From the NCBI GenBank assembly GCA_027858835.1, contig JAQIBY010000050.1:1-37255 (forward strand): a stretch of DNA of 37,255 bases. Reading direction: 5' to 3'. This document shows, in pieces, positions 1 through 9,371 of the stretch. The stretch comes from Bacteroidales bacterium (GTDB lineage Bacteria > Bacteroidota > Bacteroidia > Bacteroidales > ML635J-15). The position numbers and the translations under genes were made by a program. Position 1 is the stretch's first letter. Each line of letters begins with the position of its first letter. The notes below the pieces were generated by a model. That model did no database searches. It was not told the DNA's origin and worked only from the letters and a program-made list of their open reading frames with translations.

Positions 1-3
1 GGA

Positions 4-606
4 ATGATTCCAAGTGCCATGCACAGCTCCGAAAACCCTCAAATAGCCGGTCTTGTAATTATTGGAGGAATCATATTTTTCTTCATTTTTGAAAAGATAA
101 TACTTTGGAGAACCTGTCGAGATGATACTTGTGATCGCAGTGAACATGCAAGCATTCCAATCATTTTAGTCGGCGATGCAATTCACAATTTTGTGGATGG
201 GATTGTCATTACAGCAGCTTTCATGACTAGTATTCCATTTGGTATTGTTGTCACGATTTCGGTATTTGCCCATGAAATCCCACAGGAAATTGCTGATTTC
301 GGCATTTTGATTAACAAAGGGATGTCTAAGGCCAAGGCACTGAAATACAATATTTTATCAGGAATTACCACACTATTAGGTGCCGGTATGGCATATTGGG
401 CACTAGAAACAACAAAACATTTCGTTCCTTGGGTTTTAAGTATCAGTGCAGCCAGCTTTATTTACATTGCTTTGGCTGACTTAATCCCTCAAATGCATAA
501 ACGCACAAAGCCAAAGGAAAGTATTTTACAAATCTTTTTAATGATACTTGGCGTTGCTGTCATCTTTGTAACAATTCATTTTAAACATAAATTTCATTTA
601 CATTAA
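4..606 (+). CDS. ZIP family metal transporter (probably 5'-truncated by the window edge)
   Basis: Multi-pass ORF with ZIP signatures VGDAIHNFVDGIVI and HEIPQEIADFGILI; the reading frame begins at the window edge. Confidence 0.9.
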   Translation: MIPSAMHSSENPQIAGLVIIGGIIFFFIFEKIILWRTCRDDTCDRSEHASIPIILVGDAIHNFVDGIVITAAFMTSIPFGIVVTISVFAHEIPQEIADFGILINKGMSKAKALKYNILSGITTLLGAGMAYWALETTKHFVPWVLSISAASFIYIALADLIPQMHKRTKPKESILQIFLMILGVAVIFVTIHFKHKFHLH

Positions 607-608
607 TT

Positions 609-1034
609 ATGAGTATGAGAACAAAAATAGCAATTGACTGGACAGAGGATATGTCGTTTCGATCTGAAGTAAACGGACATGAAATTATTATTGACGCTGA
701 TGAAAAAGTCGGAGGAAAAGACAGAGGTCCCAGACCCAAACCCTTAATGTTGCTTGCCTTAGCAGGATGCACAGGTATGGATGTTATCAGCATTTTAAAA
801 AAAATGCGGGTTGATGTTAAAGATTTCCGAGTGACAACTGATGCGAACAACACTGAAGAGCAACCAAAACATTATGACGAGATTATTGTACGTTATGAGT
901 TTTGGGGAGACAATTTACCTAAGGACAAAATTGAAAAAGCAGTCAATCTTTCTGAAGAGAGATATTGCGGTGTATCACATGTTTACAAGCAATACATTAA
1001 AATGAGTTCTGAGATTATTATTCACCAGAAATAA
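609..1034 (+). CDS. OsmC family protein
   Basis: 141 aa; PRPKPLMLLALAGCTGMDVISILKKMR and EERYCGVSHVYK are OsmC/Ohr-type motifs; starts 2 nt after the ZIP gene stop. Confidence 0.88.
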   Translation: MSMRTKIAIDWTEDMSFRSEVNGHEIIIDADEKVGGKDRGPRPKPLMLLALAGCTGMDVISILKKMRVDVKDFRVTTDANNTEEQPKHYDEIIVRYEFWGDNLPKDKIEKAVNLSEERYCGVSHVYKQYIKMSSEIIIHQK

Positions 1035-1043
1035 AGATTATTC

Positions 1044-1076
1044 AAAAAAAAACCTGTGAAACGCAGGTTTTTTTTT
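1044..1076 (+). terminator. Rho-independent terminator after the ZIP-osmC pair
   Basis: Perfect inverted repeat AAAAAAAAACCTG-tgaaacg-CAGGTTTTTTTTT. Confidence 0.85.
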
Positions 1077-1196
1077 GAAAATTATTGACAAAAGTCCTTA
1101 AAAACCTAAAAATCAAAGAAAAAGGATAAGTATCCGTAACTTCAGGTTATTAAAATTTATTACTATTTTCGCAGCCAAAATCACAGGGCTACTGAA

Positions 1197-2249
1197 ATGA
1201 AAAATAAAGGAATACTACTGGCGATATTAATAAGCATTGGCTTCTCGGCATTTTCACAAGACGATTTTTCCGGAGAATGGTACATTGGCTATCAGCACCA
1301 AGAAGAAGCAAATTCTAGTCAATTTCAACTTAAACGGGCTTATATAACTTACAGAAAAGAAATTACTCCATGGCTTAAAGGAAGAATTACGCCTGACATC
1401 ACCATTGACACTGAAGGGAATGATAGCGGAGACATTGAATTACGCATGAAATATTTGTTTGTTCAATTTGAAATTCCGGATTTATGGATTTTTACAGATA
1501 ATAATCTTAAAACCGGTGTTGTTCCCCGTCCATGGATAGATTACCAACAAGACATTATTCATTACCGTGCACAAGGACATATGTTTCTCGAACGCACAAA
1601 AGTCACAAACTCAACAGATTATGGCATCAACTATAGTAGCAACATTGGTGGAAAATATGAAAACCCTGATTTCGAAACCGCTTGTCCCGGGAAATACGCA
1701 AACATCAGTTTTGGAATTTTTAATGGAGGAGGTTACAATAAACTTGAATTAAACACCAATAAAACCTTTGAATGGCGAACTAGTTTTCGTCCCTTTACAG
1801 ATTTCCTTCCGGGGCTTTTACTGACTTATCACGGAGCATACGGAACTGCAAATTCAACCCGAAACAATCCATTTCAATACAACGGCTACCATGTTGGATA
1901 TGAACACAAATATTTCATGCTATCTGCAGAATATTACAAAGGCATCGGGAATTTCAGCGACTCATACATTAACACGCTTGACCTCTCATCCATTGATCAC
2001 GAAGGATATTCTTTCTTCGCGGAGTTACGTCACCCAAAAAGCGGACTAGCCTTATGGGCAAGATACGACGCTCAATATAAAGCGTATCTTGAGCCTCAAA
2101 CCACCTTTACGGAACACCGAATAATTTTGAGTACTGCATGGAATTTCTACAATGACAATCGACTAATTCTCAGTCGTGACTTTTTTGAACAAGGCTATGA
2201 AAATCTTCCGTCAACCGTTTGGGAAGCAACATTAGACATTCGGTTTTAA
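1197..2249 (+). CDS. Porin-like outer-membrane beta-barrel protein
   Basis: N-terminal signal peptide (MKNKGILLAILISIGFSAFSQ), alternating aromatic/polar strands, C-terminal ...WEATLDIRF ending in Phe. Confidence 0.6.
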   Translation: MKNKGILLAILISIGFSAFSQDDFSGEWYIGYQHQEEANSSQFQLKRAYITYRKEITPWLKGRITPDITIDTEGNDSGDIELRMKYLFVQFEIPDLWIFTDNNLKTGVVPRPWIDYQQDIIHYRAQGHMFLERTKVTNSTDYGINYSSNIGGKYENPDFETACPGKYANISFGIFNGGGYNKLELNTNKTFEWRTSFRPFTDFLPGLLLTYHGAYGTANSTRNNPFQYNGYHVGYEHKYFMLSAEYYKGIGNFSDSYINTLDLSSIDHEGYSFFAELRHPKSGLALWARYDAQYKAYLEPQTTFTEHRIILSTAWNFYNDNRLILSRDFFEQGYENLPSTVWEATLDIRF

Positions 2250-2368
2250 GATTTCCAGAAGCAGCCCCGGCGAAATCAGCCAAAATATAAGCTAAAATAT
2301 TTTCGCGTTTTCCCAATACGAGAATATTTTCATTTCATAATATTTCATTGTAATTTTACAAAAAAAAC

Positions 2369-3469
2369 ATGCAACAGTCCTGGATATCATATTTTTCAAA
2401 TCTTGTAAAAGAAAACGGCGGAATCAATCTTGCACAAGGCATTCCCGGATTTCAGCCGCCCAAAGCCTTACTTAATGAATTGCAGAAACAAAGTGTCAAT
2501 CCTGTACATCAATATGCTCCCGGACTCGGAAATTCTAAACTCAGAGCGCATATTGCCACCGAATTTCAAGATAAAATACCTGCGGACTTTGAATTTATGA
2601 TTACCCTTGGCGGTACCGAGGCAATTCAACTTTTATATCTGTATCTGCATAAAAAACATAACGGATTAAAAGCAGCTGCATTTTCTCCGGTTTATGAATC
2701 ATACATGCATTTACCGCGAATTTACGGTGATCAATTTAAATCCATACCCATTGAAAAGCCCGATTTACAAACAAGGCTTACGGATTTTTTCACGCAATAT
2801 AAGCCGCAAGTATTTTTTGTCAATACTCCCGGGAATCCTTATGGAAAGGCATTGTCTGAGGAAGACTTTAATTTGCTGCAAACACTTTGTAATCAGTATA
2901 ATTGCTATTTAATTATCGATGCCGTTTATGATGTTTTTCATTTTGGAAAAGCGCCATATTATCCGTTCAAACACTTCAGCGACAAAACCTTTTATGTTAA
3001 TAGCTTTTCTAAACGATACAGCATCACCGGCTGGCGATTGGGCTATTTTTTCGCACATCAATCACATTTTGAACAAATTAGCGACATTCACGATTACACA
3101 GGGCTCTCCTGCCCTTCTGTTCTACAGGAAAGTTTGGCAAATTTTCTAGATATACCGAATGAGGCGCATGCTTATGTTGAATCCATCCGATTACAATTGC
3201 AGGAAAACTATCAACATTCCGAAAACGCGCTAAATTCAAAGGGATTTTTTATTCCTGAAATTCATGGTGGCTATTACATTTGGACAAAATTACCGGAACA
3301 CTGTAGTGATGGATTAGATTTTGCAAAATCGCTTTACGCAAAGCGAAAAACAGCAGTAATTCCGGGTGTGCATTTTGGCGATGCATATTCCAATTACATT
3401 CGAATAAATATTGCACGCGAGCCGGTGGAATTGAAAGCAGGAATTGAAGCAATTTGCAGATCTATATGA
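2369..3469 (+). CDS. PLP-dependent aminotransferase, class I/II
   Basis: INLAQGIPGFQPP, NTPGNPYGKALSEEDF, and PLP-lysine motif NSFSKRYSITGWRLGY. Confidence 0.92.
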   Translation: MQQSWISYFSNLVKENGGINLAQGIPGFQPPKALLNELQKQSVNPVHQYAPGLGNSKLRAHIATEFQDKIPADFEFMITLGGTEAIQLLYLYLHKKHNGLKAAAFSPVYESYMHLPRIYGDQFKSIPIEKPDLQTRLTDFFTQYKPQVFFVNTPGNPYGKALSEEDFNLLQTLCNQYNCYLIIDAVYDVFHFGKAPYYPFKHFSDKTFYVNSFSKRYSITGWRLGYFFAHQSHFEQISDIHDYTGLSCPSVLQESLANFLDIPNEAHAYVESIRLQLQENYQHSENALNSKGFFIPEIHGGYYIWTKLPEHCSDGLDFAKSLYAKRKTAVIPGVHFGDAYSNYIRINIAREPVELKAGIEAICRSI

Positions 3470-3595
3470 TGAAAATCGAAGCGCAAATAAAAGTCTGTTT
3501 TTTAATTGCACGATTCGCTTATAGAAATAAAAGCCATGAAATCGTAGAAACAGCAAGCATTTCAAGAAAAATGCATTTCTGTTCATGTTTCAACC

Positions 3596-3625
3596 TTGTA
3601 TATTCAACAATTAGCAGTACCTTTG
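3596..3625 (+). promoter_or_regulatory. Bacteroidota-type promoter upstream of typA
   Basis: TTG (3596-3598), 19-nt spacer, TACCTTTG (3618-3625); fits the TTTG-N19-TAnnTTTG consensus. Confidence 0.7.
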
Positions 3626-3673
3626 CAGCCGATTAAATGAGCGGATTTATCGCTTAAAACAGAGAGAAAAATA

Positions 3674-5476
3674 ATGGAATTAAGAAATATTGCAATCATT
3701 GCTCACGTTGACCACGGGAAAACGACATTAGTTGACAGAATGTTGAGCCAAGTGAAACTTTTTCGTGAAAACGAAGATGTTCAAGACCTTATCATGGATT
3801 CAAATGATTTAGAGCGCGAACGAGGCATTACAATTTTGAGCAAAAACTGTGCGGTACGTTACAAAGACATAAAAATCAATATTATTGATACCCCGGGTCA
3901 CTCCGATTTCGGTGGTGAAGTTGAGCGGGTATTAAATATGGCTGACGGTGTTTTGCTTTTGGTGGATGCCTTTGAAGGAGCTATGCCTCAAACACGATTC
4001 GTACTACAAAAAGCGATTGAATTAAAACTCAAACCCATCGTGGTGATTAATAAAGTTGACAAACCAAATTGTCGTCCTGAAGAAATTGCTGAGGATGTTT
4101 TTGATTTGATGTTTAGCTTGGATGCTACTGAAGATCAACTCGATTTTCCGGTTGTTTACGGATCATCAAAAGAAGGCTGGATGGGTCCAAAACATGATGA
4201 GCCAACCACTGATGTTTCCTATTTATTAGACACGATACTAGAACACATTCCCGCTCCAGAAAAACTCGAAGGAACCTTACAATTACAAGTTTCCTCCTTG
4301 GATTATTCATCATATAAAGGTAGAATTGCAGTCGGAAGAATCCATCGCGGCAGCATAGAACCAAATCAAAAGGTTGTTGTTATGATGCGTGACGGCAAGA
4401 AAATCCCTTCGGTTGTGAAAGAATTGTATGCATTTGAGGGCTTGGGTAAAGAAAAAGTAAAACACAAACTCGAAGCCGGGGAGATATGTGCCGTTATGGG
4501 GCTTGAGGATTTCGATATCGGAGATACAATTTCTGATTTTGAATTCCCGGAGAGCATGAAACGCATTCGCATTGATGAACCAACCATGTCAATGCTATTT
4601 ACCATTAACGATTCCCCATTCTTCGGAAAAGAAGGACTATACGTTACGTCAAGACACATTCGTGATCGCTTGTACAAGGAAACCGAAAGAAATCTAGCAC
4701 TGCGGGTAGAAGACACCGAGTCACCAGATAGATTGCTGGTTTTCGGGCGAGGCATTTTGCATCTCTCAATTCTCGTTGAAACCATGCGTCGTGAAGGATA
4801 CGAATTTCAACTCGGACAACCGCAAGTTATTATTCGGGAAATTGACGGAGTAAAACACGAACCGGTAGAAAGCTTAACTGTGCATGTTCCGGATGAATTC
4901 GGAGGAAAAGTGATTGAGTTGGTAAATCGTCGTAAAGGCGAAATGACCGATATGCACTCCGAGGACGGCAGAACCTATCTTGAATTCAACATTCCTGCAC
5001 GTGGATTGATAGGTCTTACAAATCCGATTTTAACATCCACTGAAGGCGAAGCCATTGTTGCCCATCGTTTTGTGGGTTTCGAACCATGGAAAGGAGAAAT
5101 CGCTTTGCGCAGACAAGGTGCATTGGTATCACAGGAAACGGGAACTGTAATTGCCTATGCGGTAGATAAATTGCAAGACAGAGGTAAGTTTTTTGTTGAG
5201 CCAAACGATCAGGTTTACACAGGACAAGTGCTTGGAGAAAATACGCGACAGGAAGACATCGTGTGTAATCTGATAAAAACCAAAAAACTCACAAATATGC
5301 GTGCGTCCGGTTCTGATGCAAAAGTATTGATTGCACCGGCCATAAAAATGTCTCTTGAAGAGCATATGGAGTACATCCGTAAAGATGAGTATTTGGAAGT
5401 TACACCAAAATCGTTACGATTGCGCAAAATTATGCTTGGTGAAAACGACAGAAAACGGGCTGCCAAAAAGTTTTAG
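3674..5476 (+). CDS. typA: Translational GTPase TypA/BipA
   Basis: 600 aa; AHVDHGKTTLVDRML, DTPGHSDFGGEVERVL, INKVDKP; full-length BipA-like C-terminus. Confidence 0.97.
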   Translation: MELRNIAIIAHVDHGKTTLVDRMLSQVKLFRENEDVQDLIMDSNDLERERGITILSKNCAVRYKDIKINIIDTPGHSDFGGEVERVLNMADGVLLLVDAFEGAMPQTRFVLQKAIELKLKPIVVINKVDKPNCRPEEIAEDVFDLMFSLDATEDQLDFPVVYGSSKEGWMGPKHDEPTTDVSYLLDTILEHIPAPEKLEGTLQLQVSSLDYSSYKGRIAVGRIHRGSIEPNQKVVVMMRDGKKIPSVVKELYAFEGLGKEKVKHKLEAGEICAVMGLEDFDIGDTISDFEFPESMKRIRIDEPTMSMLFTINDSPFFGKEGLYVTSRHIRDRLYKETERNLALRVEDTESPDRLLVFGRGILHLSILVETMRREGYEFQLGQPQVIIREIDGVKHEPVESLTVHVPDEFGGKVIELVNRRKGEMTDMHSEDGRTYLEFNIPARGLIGLTNPILTSTEGEAIVAHRFVGFEPWKGEIALRRQGALVSQETGTVIAYAVDKLQDRGKFFVEPNDQVYTGQVLGENTRQEDIVCNLIKTKKLTNMRASGSDAKVLIAPAIKMSLEEHMEYIRKDEYLEVTPKSLRLRKIMLGENDRKRAAKKF

Positions 5477-5490
5477 CAGCCCTTATTTTT
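5457..5490 (+). terminator. Terminator-like hairpin spanning the typA stop codon
   Basis: GGGCTGC-caaaaagtttta-GCAGCCC followed by TTATTTTTCT; lies between convergent typA and the flavodiiron gene. Confidence 0.6.
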
Positions 5491-6699
5491 CTATGCTTTT
5501 ACTGCTTGTGCAAATTCACGTCCGTAAGCTTTGAGAAACGCTTTATTATCTTCGTTCGGGCGGAATTTCATTGCCAGAGGCTCAAGCGGAGTTTTCAGCT
5601 TCAAATTTTGCAAAATCGGCTGCATAATTTTCACGCCTTCCCCACTCCATCCGTAGGAACCGAAAGAGGTTGCAATTTTCCCTTTATCACGAATCGGATT
5701 AATCAAAGCAAACATCCGGTAAACGGGCAGTAAAATGTTCTGATTAAATGTCGGACAACCTACCATATAGGCATCAGAACGGACAATTTCCGAATCCAAT
5801 TCGCCGAGTTCAATGGTTTCAATGTCGAGCAATTTTACGTCCAGCCCCTCCTCTCGAATTCCTTCAGCCATTGCTTCAGCCATTTCATTTGTATATCCGT
5901 AAGCAGAAACATAACTAATTAACACTCTGTGTGAAGGCAAATCGTTTTTATTCATGTATGCTTCGGAATACTCTTTAGACAAGGAGACCATTTCTTTCCA
6001 ATGATCTTTTAAAATCGGACCATGCCCAGTTGCAATCATTTCAATGTCTAAATCCTTGATTTTATCAATGGCTTTCAGCATAAATTTACTGAAGGGTTTC
6101 AATATCACATCAAAATAATATTTAAACGCATCAAGATAAGATTCGCGATCAACTTTGCCATCAATTATTTCATCTGAGCAATAATGCGCACCGAAAGAAT
6201 CGCAGGTAAACAGAATTTTATCTTCTTTTAGATAAGTGTACATGGAATCGGGCCAGTGTAAATTTGGAGCCCCGATAAATTCAAGCGTTTTATTTCCTAA
6301 ATCAAGGGTGTCGCCATGTTTTACGACAATGTGTTTGAAAGGTTTTCCGACAATCTCATTTAGATAGCGAATTGCCTGTCCTGTACCCACAACGGTCACA
6401 TTTGGAGCCAATTCTAACAAATGTACTAAACTGCCCGAATGGTCAGGTTCCGTATGATCTAAAATAATATAATCTAACTCGCTGATGTTTACCACCTGCT
6501 CGAGTTTTGTTTTATATACATCCCAAAATTTTTCTTTTGCAGTTTCAACCAGAGTTTTCTTTTCAGCATTAATAAAATAGGAATTATAGGTTGTTCCGTA
6601 TTCGGTTTCCATGACGATATCAAAGGTAAGGATATCGCGGTCAAGTATCCCGACCCAACTTACATCCGATGTCAGCTGTATAATTTTGTTGTCTTTCAT
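5491..6699 (-). CDS. Flavodiiron protein (A-type flavoprotein, FprA family)
   Basis: Diiron ligand pattern LDHTEPDHSGS, NLHWPDSM, CDSFGAHY, ATGHGPIL, followed by a flavodoxin domain (VLISYVSAYGYTNEMAEAMAEGI). Confidence 0.95.
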   Translation of the reverse strand: MKDNKIIQLTSDVSWVGILDRDILTFDIVMETEYGTTYNSYFINAEKKTLVETAKEKFWDVYKTKLEQVVNISELDYIILDHTEPDHSGSLVHLLELAPNVTVVGTGQAIRYLNEIVGKPFKHIVVKHGDTLDLGNKTLEFIGAPNLHWPDSMYTYLKEDKILFTCDSFGAHYCSDEIIDGKVDRESYLDAFKYYFDVILKPFSKFMLKAIDKIKDLDIEMIATGHGPILKDHWKEMVSLSKEYSEAYMNKNDLPSHRVLISYVSAYGYTNEMAEAMAEGIREEGLDVKLLDIETIELGELDSEIVRSDAYMVGCPTFNQNILLPVYRMFALINPIRDKGKIATSFGSYGWSGEGVKIMQPILQNLKLKTPLEPLAMKFRPNEDNKAFLKAYGREFAQAVKA

Positions 6700-7006
6700 A
6701 ATTGCATTTTTACAGTTTTCAAAATCGTTTCAAATTTAATTAAGCTAACACAAAAGTCTGCATGTTTGTTGACTTTTTTTGGATGTATATTTGATTTAAA
6801 GCATCACAGTTTGATCCGAATAAAGAACAAAAGCCTAAAAAACAAGAGACTCTGTTTTCTGATTTTCATTGACAAAAATTTATTGCACTCTATATCCTCG
6901 CATGAAATGACGAAATGATTTGTGAGATAATATACGATATTATATCTTGGAGTAAACGCTAATAAGTAAGTTTTGTAAACTCACCTTTTTTCTGTTTTTT
7001 TACCAC

Positions 7007-7945
7007 GTGAACCTAACGCAGATACAAAAAACAAAGCAGTGGAATGATTATTCTGGGTATATCCGGAAAACATTCGGAGAAAGGGTGCAAAAAATCTCTG
7101 TAAATACCGGAATGGGCTGTCCGAATCTGGATGGAAGTTTGTCTTTTGATGGTTGTACATATTGCAATAATTCCAGTTTTTCGCCATTTTATTGTAAATC
7201 AGACAAATCCATCCGGCAGCAATTGACGGAGGGCATCGACTTTTTTTCAAAAAAATATAAATCTCAAAAATATCTGGCGTATTTTCAATCATACACAAAT
7301 ACTTACACGAGCGATACAAATTTCGAAAATATGCTGAACGAAGCGCTGAATGTCACTGGAGTTGTCGGCCTTGTGGTTGCAACACGCCCCGACAGTATTT
7401 CCGAAACTCAAATTAAATTATTGGATCGCCTCGCAAAATCACATTACGTAAGTATTGAGTTTGGCATTGAATCCGCTTTGGATAAAACGCTAAAACGAAT
7501 TAATCGCGGACATAATGTGCAAGCGACTATTGATGCATTTGCTGCCTGCCGAGATAAATCGTTTCATACCGGAGCGCATTTAATTTTCGGCTTGCCCGGA
7601 GAATCGAAACAAGACATGCTGTCTCATGCGGATTTCATTAATTCCGTGCAACCAAGCAATCTAAAACTTCATCAATTGCAAGTATTAGAAGGAACTGCAC
7701 TAGCTGAGGAGTTTAAACAAATTTCGGAAGATTTTGTTAGCTTTACAGTTGATTCATACATTGATCTGGTGATTCAATTTTTGGAAAAACTGAATCCGAA
7801 TATTGTTGTTGAGCGTTTTACCAGCGAATCGCCAAAAGAAATGATTATTAGCCCGGATTGGGGCGGATTAAAGAATTTTGAATTTGTGGATAAGCTAAGA
7901 AAGGAAATGAAAACAAAGGATAGTTATCAAGGAAAAACATTTTAA
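7007..7945 (+). CDS. TIGR01212-type (YhcC-like) radical SAM protein
   Basis: GMGCPNLDGSLSFDGCTYCNN, YFQSYTNTY, SIEFGIESALDKTLKRINRGH, GAHLIFGLPGES; GTG start. Confidence 0.9.
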   Translation: MNLTQIQKTKQWNDYSGYIRKTFGERVQKISVNTGMGCPNLDGSLSFDGCTYCNNSSFSPFYCKSDKSIRQQLTEGIDFFSKKYKSQKYLAYFQSYTNTYTSDTNFENMLNEALNVTGVVGLVVATRPDSISETQIKLLDRLAKSHYVSIEFGIESALDKTLKRINRGHNVQATIDAFAACRDKSFHTGAHLIFGLPGESKQDMLSHADFINSVQPSNLKLHQLQVLEGTALAEEFKQISEDFVSFTVDSYIDLVIQFLEKLNPNIVVERFTSESPKEMIISPDWGGLKNFEFVDKLRKEMKTKDSYQGKTF

Positions 7946-7946
7946 C

Positions 7947-8593
7947 ATGAAACAATGCTTGATAAACATACACACACATCAGGAATCGACGAATGAGGAG
8001 CATATTGAGATCATTAGTTTGTTTCATAATGCCTCCATCCCGGAAGGGAAATTATTTTCTATCGGCGCTCACCCTTGGCATGCAGAAAAAGCATACCACA
8101 AGCATTAATTGATGAGATTTTTCCGAAAGTTCGCTTTGCTTTTGCCATCGGAGAATGTGGTTTAGATCGCAGCTCCTCGGTAAATTGGGATAAGCAAGTG
8201 GAATTATTTCGCCTGCAAATCTCATTGAGTGAAAAAACTCGAAAACCACTAATTATCCATGCAGTCAGATCATATCCAGACATTATCGCTTTACATAAAA
8301 TGTATCAGCCGAAACAAGCATGGATAATTCATGGATATCAAGGAAATCTTGAAAATATGCAACATCTTACACAGCATGGAATATACCTCTCATATGGTGC
8401 AGATGTACTCCGCAATCAAAATAAATTTGATGACTGTCTGATTAACACGCCCGAAGACAAACTCTTTTTTGAAACCGATGAGGCGTCCTTAAATATTTTA
8501 AGCATATATGAACACGCCGCACGATTGCGAAATGTCTCCATTGAAAGCTTAATAGAACAAATTCATAAAAATTTTGCAGCAATAAAAGCATGA
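7947..8593 (+). pseudogene. TatD family hydrolase interrupted by an apparent -1 frameshift near 8086-8090
   Basis: Frame A from ATG 7947: MKQCLINIHTHQES...FSIGAHPWHAEKAYHKH* ; frame B: ...RKSIPQALIDEIFPKVRFAFAIGECGLDR...PLIIHAV...WIIHGY...FFETDEAS. Together they make one TatD protein with all expected metal-ligand motifs. Confidence 0.8.
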
Positions 8594-9315
8594 CTAACAC
8601 AGATTGGCAAAGCAGAACTGAATTACTCATCGGGAAGGAAGGGGTTGCAAAACTAAACCAATCCCACATTTTCATTGCAGGGCTCGGTGGTGTCGGTTCA
8701 TGGGCAGCAGAACATTTGGTGCGTGCAGGAATTGGAGAAATCACGCTTGTCGATGCCGATGTCATTACGGAAAGCAACTTAAATCGACAACTCCTAGCAC
8801 TTCAAAGTACTATAGGAATGAACAAAGTGGATGTAATGAAAAATCGCTTATTGGATATTAATCCGGAATTAATTATCCATGCTCGCAAAGCATTTCTGAC
8901 TGAAGTAAACCGTGAGCTTTTGTTAACGGAATCATACGATTATGTTTTAGATTGCATTGACACGCTTACGCCGAAAATCAACTTAATCACCTATTGCCTT
9001 GAACATAAACTACCGCTGATATCATCGCTGGGCTCCGGCGCAAAAATGAATCACACCTCCGTTAAAATAGCAGATATCAGCAAATCACACAATTGCATGT
9101 TGGGGAGAATGCTGAGGAAACGATTGCATAAACTCGGAATTTACAAGGGATTCAAAGTAGTTTTTTCAGATGAATTACCCCGGAAAGAAGCGGTTATTTT
9201 AGAAACCGGACTTAATAAAAAATCAAATGCCGGAACAATTTCTTATTTACCCTCGATTTTCGGAAGTATGTTAGCAGGCGAAGTCATACAGGATATATTA
9301 AAAAAGCAAGCTTAA
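8590..9315 (+). CDS. tcdA: tRNA threonylcarbamoyladenosine dehydratase (TcdA/CsdL), ThiF-like E1 fold
   Basis: IAGLGGVGSWAAEHLVRAGIGEITLVDADVITESNLNRQLLAL; IDTLTPKINLI; overlaps the TatD end by 4 nt. Confidence 0.92.
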   Translation: MTNTDWQSRTELLIGKEGVAKLNQSHIFIAGLGGVGSWAAEHLVRAGIGEITLVDADVITESNLNRQLLALQSTIGMNKVDVMKNRLLDINPELIIHARKAFLTEVNRELLLTESYDYVLDCIDTLTPKINLITYCLEHKLPLISSLGSGAKMNHTSVKIADISKSHNCMLGRMLRKRLHKLGIYKGFKVVFSDELPRKEAVILETGLNKKSNAGTISYLPSIFGSMLAGEVIQDILKKQA

Positions 9316-9371
9316 TTCAATCCCATCTATTTTTTTTCTATATTGCATGAAAACCATAAAATAACGAAATC

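Noticed and set aside
4366-4785. 139-aa minus-strand ORF
   Set aside because: Antisense to typA, S/R-rich shadow translation without domain features.
6927-6943. ATAATAT-acg-ATATTAT palindrome upstream of the TIGR01212 gene
   Set aside because: Short and pure A/T arms in an AT-rich spacer; not distinguishable from chance without conservation data.
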